This document shows, one piece after another, positions 58,641 to 64,000 of a DNA stretch of 64,000 bases. The notes beneath the pieces were generated by a model. The model did no database searches and was not told the origin of the DNA. It saw only the letters and a program-made list of their open reading frames with translations. Both the position numbers and the translations under genes were made by a program. The stretch's first letter is position 1. Each line of letters starts with the position of its first letter. This DNA comes from Ga0077560 sp046330435 (GTDB lineage Bacteria; Actinomycetota; Thermoleophilia; Miltoncostaeales; Miltoncostaeaceae). The DNA is taken from positions 1 to 64,000 of the forward strand of contig JAXLST010000020.1 in the NCBI GenBank assembly GCA_046330435.1, given 5' to 3'.

Positions 58641-60575
58641 CTGCCCGCGACCCTTCAGGACCGCCCGGCCGCGCTGGCCTACCTCCCGGCGCCCTCCGGG
58701 GAGTTCTCCGACGAGTGGATCGTGCGTCTCGTGCGCCAGGGGGACGCGCGCGCCTTCGAGCAGCTCGTGGACCGGTACCGCGACCCGCTGTCCCGGTACT
58801 GCCGCGGCGTCACCGGCCACGCCCAGGACGCCGAGGAGGCGTTCCAGACGACGCTGATCAAGGCGTACCAGGCGATCCGCCGCGGGGACCGGGTCACCTC
58901 CCTGCGGCCGTGGCTGCTGGCGATCGCCCGGAACGCGTGCCTGGACCTCATCCGGCAGCGCCCGGACTGGCAGACGCTCACCACCGAGCAGGCCGCCCGC
59001 GGCGACGACCCCGGCGACATGCAGGTCACCCGCGAGCGGTTCGAGGGACTGCGGCGCGACCTGGCCGACCTCAAGGAGCTGCACCGCTCGGCGCTGCTGC
59101 TGCGCGAGCTCAACGGCATGTCGCACCGGGAGATCGGCGACGCGCTCGGCACCTCCCCGGAGAGCGCGAAGCGGCTCATCTTCGAGGCCCGCGAGTCGCT
59201 GGTGGAGCGGGCCGCCGGCCGCGAGCTGGACTGCGCGGACGTCCGCGCCCGCATCTCCGAGCACGACGGCCGCATGCTGCGGTCCCGCCGGCTGCGCGCC
59301 CACCTCGACGAGTGCGCCTGCTGCGCGGAGTACCGCGCGACCCTGGTGAACCGCCCGCGCCAGCTCGCCGCGATGTTCCCCGTCATCCCCGCCGTCGCCG
59401 CGGCCCGGATCCTCAAGGGGCTCGGCCTCGGGCTGGGCGGCGGTGCCGCCGCCGGCAGCGGCGGGCTCACGGCCCTGGTGGGATCGGTGGGCGGGGGATC
59501 GTTCCTGGGCGGCCTCAGCGTCCAGACCGCCGCCATCCTGGGCGTGCTGACCATCGGCGGCGCCACGGTGGTGCCCGGCATGGTGGTCGCCGACCGCCCG
59601 ACGAGCGGTGTCAGCGGGACGAAGATGGAGGCTCAGCCGCAGCTGGACATCACCAGCATGGGTGCGCACCGCCTGCTGACCGGAGCCGCGATCGAGCGGA
59701 TCCAGGCGTCCGGGCCCGGGTCGATGACGCTGCTGACGGCGTCCGGCAGGGCCACGCCGGCCGCCCCGGGCGCGCAGGAGCAGGCCGCGCCCCCCGTCGC
59801 CGCCCCGGCCGTGGACCCGGTTCCGGCCGCCGCGCCGCAGGGCGCGACCACCCAGGATCCGCCCGCCCCCCTGACCGCCCCGGTCGAGCCCGCCTCCACG
59901 CCGGCGAGCGGGCCCGCGGAGGAGCCGCAGAAGACGCACGGCCCGTCGGGTGGCACGCCGCCCGGGCAGGTGCGCCGCACCGAGACGCCCGCCGGGGCAC
60001 ACCCGGACCAGGGGTCCTCGCCCGCCACGCGCGCCGACGGGAACACCGCGGGTGTCGGCGCGGCCCCGGGCCGCCGGGTCGCCCGGGGGAACCCGCACCG
60101 CGGCGGCGCCGCCGAGGCCCCCGTCGACGACCCGCCCGCCACGACGTCGCCCACCCCGCCGCCCGCCGAGCCGGCGGAGCCCGTGGCCCCGCCCGTCACC
60201 ACGCCGGAGACCGAGACGCCGAACCCCGCCGCCCCCGGGCGCTCCGGGAGCAGGGCCGGCCCACGCCCCCCGGCGCGGTGCGTCCCAGGGACCCCTCCGT
60301 CGCCGCCCAGCGGCGTCGAGGACACCGGCTCGCGGCCGTCGCCGCCCGCCGTCACGCCGGCGCCCGTGCCCTCCGGCCCCGAGTCGGCCCCGTCGCCCTC
60401 GCAGCCCGGCCCGCCCCCGGGCAAGGGCCCGTCCACGAGCCCGCCGCCGTCCAAGGGCAAGGCCCCCAAGGGCAAGGTCCCCGGCACGGGCAAGGGCGAG
60501 CACGGCGCCTCCGGGCACCACAAGGGCCACCACGGGTGCCACTCGCACGACGGCGGTTCGGCCGACGAGGACTGA
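58641..60575 (+). CDS. ECF sigma factor fused to anti-sigma zinc finger, membrane helix and Pro-rich tail
   Basis: Up to 644 residues. Sigma region 2 (about 32-82; DARAFEQLVDRYRDPLSRYC) and region 4 (about 142-186; MSHREIGDALGTSPESAKRL) come first. Then an anti-sigma-type zinc finger, HxxxCxxC in RAHLDECACCAEY (about 218-235), a membrane helix (AAILGVLTIGGATVVPGMVV, about 297-316), and some 330 residues of Pro/Ala/Gly-rich tail ending in a His/Lys-rich segment. The start is unclear: frame is open from 58620; CTG 58641 has AGGGA, while GTG 58722 would cut off the start of region 2. Membrane tethering and release by proteolysis are inferred. Confidence 0.85.
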   Translation: MPATLQDRPAALAYLPAPSGEFSDEWIVRLVRQGDARAFEQLVDRYRDPLSRYCRGVTGHAQDAEEAFQTTLIKAYQAIRRGDRVTSLRPWLLAIARNACLDLIRQRPDWQTLTTEQAARGDDPGDMQVTRERFEGLRRDLADLKELHRSALLLRELNGMSHREIGDALGTSPESAKRLIFEARESLVERAAGRELDCADVRARISEHDGRMLRSRRLRAHLDECACCAEYRATLVNRPRQLAAMFPVIPAVAAARILKGLGLGLGGGAAAGSGGLTALVGSVGGGSFLGGLSVQTAAILGVLTIGGATVVPGMVVADRPTSGVSGTKMEAQPQLDITSMGAHRLLTGAAIERIQASGPGSMTLLTASGRATPAAPGAQEQAAPPVAAPAVDPVPAAAPQGATTQDPPAPLTAPVEPASTPASGPAEEPQKTHGPSGGTPPGQVRRTETPAGAHPDQGSSPATRADGNTAGVGAAPGRRVARGNPHRGGAAEAPVDDPPATTSPTPPPAEPAEPVAPPVTTPETETPNPAAPGRSGSRAGPRPPARCVPGTPPSPPSGVEDTGSRPSPPAVTPAPVPSGPESAPSPSQPGPPPGKGPSTSPPPSKGKAPKGKVPGTGKGEHGASGHHKGHHGCHSHDGGSADED

Positions 60576-60631
60576 CGCGGGCCGCGGACGGTTTGACCTC
60601 CCTCCGCGCCCTTCGTCCCCCGACCGTCCCC

Positions 60632-60655
60632 CCGCCGGGCACATGACCCCGGCGG
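60632..60655 (+). terminator. GC hairpin after the sigma fusion gene
   Basis: CCGCCGGG (60632-60639) and CCCGGCGG (60648-60655) form an 8-bp stem with an 8-base loop, 57 bases past the stop codon. No T-run follows, so terminator status is uncertain. The rest of 60576-60822 shows no gene; a kgd promoter could not be pinned down. Confidence 0.4.
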
Positions 60656-60822
60656 AGGTCATCATGTGCGCATGGCGAACGGGACCCGGATGACGTTGCC
60701 CGAAGCGTCATCGGCGGTATCCCAGGTGCCGAAGAGACCTCAATATGCGACAACCGGTGCCCGGACCCCCTGCGGCGGGGTGTTCCGTTCGGCCGGCCGG
60801 CGAATTCGATCTGGAGCGACGC

Positions 60823-63800
60823 GTGTCCACCACTGAATCCACCGTCCAGGTACTGCTCCCCGAGCTCGGGGAGTCGGTCACGGAGGGCAGCATCGTCGAG
60901 TGGCGGGTCGCCGAGGGCGACACGGTCGCCGCCGGCGACACCCTGCTCGACCTGACGACCGACAAGGTGGACGTCGAGGTACCCGCACCGGTGGCCGGCG
61001 TCGTGGTCCGCATCGTCGCCGCCGCGGGCGACACGGTGGAGGTCGGGGCCCTCCTCGCGGAGATCTCGACGGACGGGTCCGCGCCGCCGCCGCCGCCCGC
61101 ACCCGCGCCGGAGCCGGTCGCCACCGGGGCCGCCCAGGAGTCCGCCGCCGCGGTCGCCGAGGCGCCGCCCCCGCCCGCTCCCGCCGCCCCCGCCCCGGCC
61201 GCCGGGGACGCGGAGCTCTACCCGGTGCGCCTGCCCGAGATGGAGTCCATCGTCGAGGGCACGATGGTCGAGTGGTTCAAGAAGCCGGGCGACGCCGTCC
61301 GCCAGGACGAGGACCTCGCCGAGATCTCGACGGACAAGGTCGACGCGCCGGTGCCGTCGCCGGTGAGCGGCGTGCTGCACAGCATCCTCGTGCATCCGGG
61401 TGACAGCTTCGAGATCACCGAGCCCATCTGCATGATCGCCGTGGGCGAGGGCGCCGCCGCCGCGGCTCCGGCCCCGCAGGCCGCGTCCCCCGCCGCCCAG
61501 GCCCCGGGCACCCCGCCCGCCGACGCCGAGGGCCCGCCCGCGACGCCCGTGGCCCGCCGCCTGGCGGCGACCGGCGGCGTCGACCTCGCCGGGGTCTCCG
61601 GCAGCGGCCCGGCCGGGATGATCCAGAAGGGCGACGTCGAGCGCGCCATCGCCTCCGGCGCCAACGGCTCCGGCAACGGCGCCGGCGCGGCCGCCCCCGC
61701 GGCGCCCGCCGCCGCCGGCGAGGAGGCCGTGCTGCTGAAGGGCCCGTCCGCGGTGCTCGCCAAGTACATGGACGACTCGCTCACGGTCCCCACCGCGACC
61801 AGCTTCCGCACCGTGCAGGTGGGCACCCTGGACGCCCAGCGCCGCCAGATCAACGCGGACCTCGCGGCCGAGGGCCGCAAGGAGAAGCTGAGCTTCACCC
61901 ACCTGGTCGCCTGGGCGATCGTGAAGGCCGCCCAGCGCTGGCCCGTGATGAACACCGGGTTCGAGCGCACCGACGGCAAGCCGCACGCCCTGCGGCGCGA
62001 CGGGGTGAACATCGGCCTCGCCGTGGACGTGGAGCGCAAGGACGGCAGCCGCGCCCTGATGGTCCCGGTGGTGAAGAACGCCGGCGCCCTGGGCTTCCGC
62101 GGCTTCCGCGACGCCTTCGACGACCTGGTCAAGCGCACCCGCACGGGCGGCATCACCCCCGACGAGCTGCGCGGCGCCACCGTGAGCCTCACCAACCCGG
62201 GCGGCATCGGGACGATCGCCTCCGTGCCGCGGCTCATGGCCGGCCAGGGCACGATCGTGGCCACCGGCTCCATCGCCTACCCGCCGGGCTTCGGCCGCGT
62301 CGCCTCCGAGAAGCTCAAGGAGCTGGGCGTCGAGAAGGTCATGACCATGACCTCCACGTACGACCACCGCGTGATCCAGGGCGCCGAGTCCGGCGGCTTC
62401 CTCGCCACCATCGACGCCTTCCTGGAGGGCGACGAGGGCTTCTACGACGAGGTCCGCCAGAGCCTCGGCCTCGCCCCGGCCCGCCCGGAGCCCGCCGCGG
62501 CGCCGGTGCCGGCCGCCGCGCCCGCCGGCGGCGCCGTGCAGACGGTGCCCGACATGGACCTGGTCGCCTGGACCGCCGCCGCCATGTCGGTGGTGAAGGC
62601 CACCCGCAGCCACGGCCACCTCAAGGCCACGCTCGACCCGCTGGGCTCGGTCCCGCCGGGCGACCCGGCCCTGGAGCCCGCGACCGTCGGGCTCACGCCC
62701 GAGATGATGGCCCGCATCCCCGCCTCCGTGCTGCGGGTGAACGTGCCGGGCGACAGCTTCCTCGCCGCCCTGCCGAACCTGCAGGCCGCGTACTGCGGCA
62801 ACATCGCGTACGAGGTCGAGCACATCTCCTCGCACGAGCAGCGGCTGTGGTGGCGCAAGCAGATCGAGAGCGGCGCCATGGCGAAGCCCATGCCGCCGGA
62901 GCGCCGCATGGCCGTGCTGGAGCGCCTCGTGCAGGTGGACGCCTTCGAGCGGTTCCTGCGGCGCCAGTACCTGGGCCAGAAGACCTTCTCGATCGAGGGC
63001 GTGGACACCATGGTGCCCCTCACCGACGAGATCATCGAGCTGGTCGCCGAGACCGGCGCGGAGGAGGTCGTGCTCGGCATGGCCCACCGCGGCCGGCTGT
63101 CGTTCATCACCCACGTCGTGGGCCGCCCCGTGGAGTCGATCCTCGCCGAGTTCGAAGGCCACATCGAGTTCCACGAGGAGGACGAGGACCAGGAGTTCCA
63201 CACCACCGCCGGCGACGTGAAGTACCACCTCGGCGCCGAGGGCACCTTCGTGACCCGCGCCGGGCGGCCGGTGACGGTGACCCTGGGGGCGAACCCCAGC
63301 CACCTCGAGCAGGTCAACGCCGTGGTGGAGGGCTCCACCCGCGCCCGGCAGACCGACCGGCACGAGTCCGTGGCCCGCATCGACCCGAGCGTCGCGGTGC
63401 CCGTCGTCATCCACGGCGACGCGGCCTTCAGCGGCCAGGGCGTCGTGGCGGAGACCCTGAACCTGCAGGGCCTGCGCGGCTACACCACCGGCGGCACGAT
63501 CCACGTGATCGCCAACAACCAGATCGGCTTCACCACCGACCCGCAGGACTCGCGCAGCACGCACAACGCCAGCGACCTGGCCCGCGGCTTCGACGTCCCG
63601 ATCATCCACGTCAACGCCGACGACGTGGAGGCCTGCCTGGTGGCGGCCCGCCTCGCCGTGGCGTTCCGCGCGACCTACAACCGCGACGTGCTGATCGACC
63701 TCATCGGGTACCGGCGCCTCGGCCACAACGAGGTGGACGAGCCGGCCTACACCCAGCCCGTGATGAGCAGCACCATCAAGGCGCACCCGCCGGTCAGCAA

Positions 63801-64000
63801 GATCTACGGCCGCCGCCTCATCGAGGACGGGCTCATCACCGAGGAGCGCTTCAACGAGATGCTCTCCTCGGCCGAGCGCCGCATGAGCGAGGCGCACCGC
63901 GCCGTCGCGGCGGAGTCGCCCGCCCACGACGACCACCACCGCGTCGTGCAGCAGCCGCCGGTCGAGACCGCCGTGAGCGAGGAGATCCTCCTCGACCTCA
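60823..64000 (+). CDS. kgd: 2-oxoglutarate dehydrogenase E2-E1 fusion (Kgd type), partial
   Basis: 1059 codons are in the window; the 3' end is cut off. GTG 60823 follows GGAG. Two lipoyl domains come first (lipoyl Lys48 and Lys172, both in TDKVD), then a peripheral-subunit-binding domain (about 240-276; TPVARRLAATGGVDLAGV), the E2 acyltransferase domain (about 300-540; ending in YDHRVIQGAESGGF), and the E1 domain (from about 575; GMAHRGRLSFITHVVG, LGANPSHLEQVN, HGDAAFSGQGVVAETLNL). Mycobacterial Kgd and corynebacterial OdhA have the same E2-E1 order but lack lipoyl domains; this chain keeps them. It oxidises 2-oxoglutarate in the TCA cycle with Lpd as E3. Confidence 0.95.
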   Translation, partial: MSTTESTVQVLLPELGESVTEGSIVEWRVAEGDTVAAGDTLLDLTTDKVDVEVPAPVAGVVVRIVAAAGDTVEVGALLAEISTDGSAPPPPPAPAPEPVATGAAQESAAAVAEAPPPPAPAAPAPAAGDAELYPVRLPEMESIVEGTMVEWFKKPGDAVRQDEDLAEISTDKVDAPVPSPVSGVLHSILVHPGDSFEITEPICMIAVGEGAAAAAPAPQAASPAAQAPGTPPADAEGPPATPVARRLAATGGVDLAGVSGSGPAGMIQKGDVERAIASGANGSGNGAGAAAPAAPAAAGEEAVLLKGPSAVLAKYMDDSLTVPTATSFRTVQVGTLDAQRRQINADLAAEGRKEKLSFTHLVAWAIVKAAQRWPVMNTGFERTDGKPHALRRDGVNIGLAVDVERKDGSRALMVPVVKNAGALGFRGFRDAFDDLVKRTRTGGITPDELRGATVSLTNPGGIGTIASVPRLMAGQGTIVATGSIAYPPGFGRVASEKLKELGVEKVMTMTSTYDHRVIQGAESGGFLATIDAFLEGDEGFYDEVRQSLGLAPARPEPAAAPVPAAAPAGGAVQTVPDMDLVAWTAAAMSVVKATRSHGHLKATLDPLGSVPPGDPALEPATVGLTPEMMARIPASVLRVNVPGDSFLAALPNLQAAYCGNIAYEVEHISSHEQRLWWRKQIESGAMAKPMPPERRMAVLERLVQVDAFERFLRRQYLGQKTFSIEGVDTMVPLTDEIIELVAETGAEEVVLGMAHRGRLSFITHVVGRPVESILAEFEGHIEFHEEDEDQEFHTTAGDVKYHLGAEGTFVTRAGRPVTVTLGANPSHLEQVNAVVEGSTRARQTDRHESVARIDPSVAVPVVIHGDAAFSGQGVVAETLNLQGLRGYTTGGTIHVIANNQIGFTTDPQDSRSTHNASDLARGFDVPIIHVNADDVEACLVAARLAVAFRATYNRDVLIDLIGYRRLGHNEVDEPAYTQPVMSSTIKAHPPVSKIYGRRLIEDGLITEERFNEMLSSAERRMSEAHRAVAAESPAHDDHHRVVQQPPVETAVSEEILLDL

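Overview
The window is G+C-rich throughout and carries a set of genes that together point to Actinomycetota: CarD, a DUF2469 protein, ClpC with no ctsR or mcsAB beside it, a Kgd-type 2-oxoglutarate dehydrogenase in which E2 and E1 are fused, and an initiator tRNA with a U72 of the actinobacterial kind. A deep-branching class such as Thermoleophilia (Solirubrobacterales-like) fits best. That placement is inference; there is no rRNA in the window. Several conserved genes are broken by one-base shifts in G/C runs, which looks more like assembly error than decay.

Region 1 (1-17.9 kb, nearly all minus strand) is a housekeeping block: PIN-TRAM protein, CarD, RadA and ClpC; a small zinc-ribbon ORF and a cysteine-free bS18; a receiver protein, LysS, GreA, DusB, CoaX and DUF2469; FolB-FolK fusion and FolP; FtsH, Hpt, TilS and a TlpA-like lipoprotein. 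Start and stop codons overlap often, suggesting long operons.

Region 2 (17.9-28.7 kb) is mixed: PAP2 phosphatase, a diguanylate cyclase, an ornithine carbamoyltransferase-like enzyme with an altered active-site motif, rhomboid protease, DUF2007 and FIST proteins, an HTH/coiled-coil regulator with its own candidate operator, an MDR dehydrogenase, a polyprenyl diphosphate synthase, a DMT transporter, a PH-domain protein and a TetR regulator.

Region 3 (28.8-36.6 kb) is devoted to the cell surface and export: a 1105-residue secreted protein with Ig/cadherin-like repeats and a C-terminal OmpA-like domain, a second diguanylate cyclase, two paralogous short exported peptides that share a leader element and a C-terminal MKVSW motif and flank an M20 amidohydrolase, and a fasciclin lipoprotein. 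This is the best candidate here for an undescribed system.

Region 4 (36.6-49.4 kb) has tRNA-Leu, an exopolyphosphatase, a flavin-split-barrel protein, a glycosyltransferase, divergent FdrA-like and DUF1116 genes (possible relatives of oxamate carbamoyltransferase subunits), an HxlR regulator, a lone PilT ATPase, a TPR protein, the primary sigma factor preceded by a consensus LexA box, a MOSC protein, initiator tRNA, and small membrane, DUF3072 and SnoaL-like genes.

Region 5 (49.4-64 kb) is rich in redox genes: a DUF2249 / polytopic membrane protein / DUF59 / double-DUF2249 operon, a cytochrome P450, a CtaG-like oxidase-assembly protein, a nuclease-like secreted protein, then ferredoxin reductase, a 3-Cys ferredoxin, a ferric-reductase-like membrane protein and two membrane/exported proteins. 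A membrane-tethered ECF sigma factor fused to an anti-sigma zinc finger follows. The window ends inside an E2-E1 2-oxoglutarate dehydrogenase that keeps two lipoyl domains.
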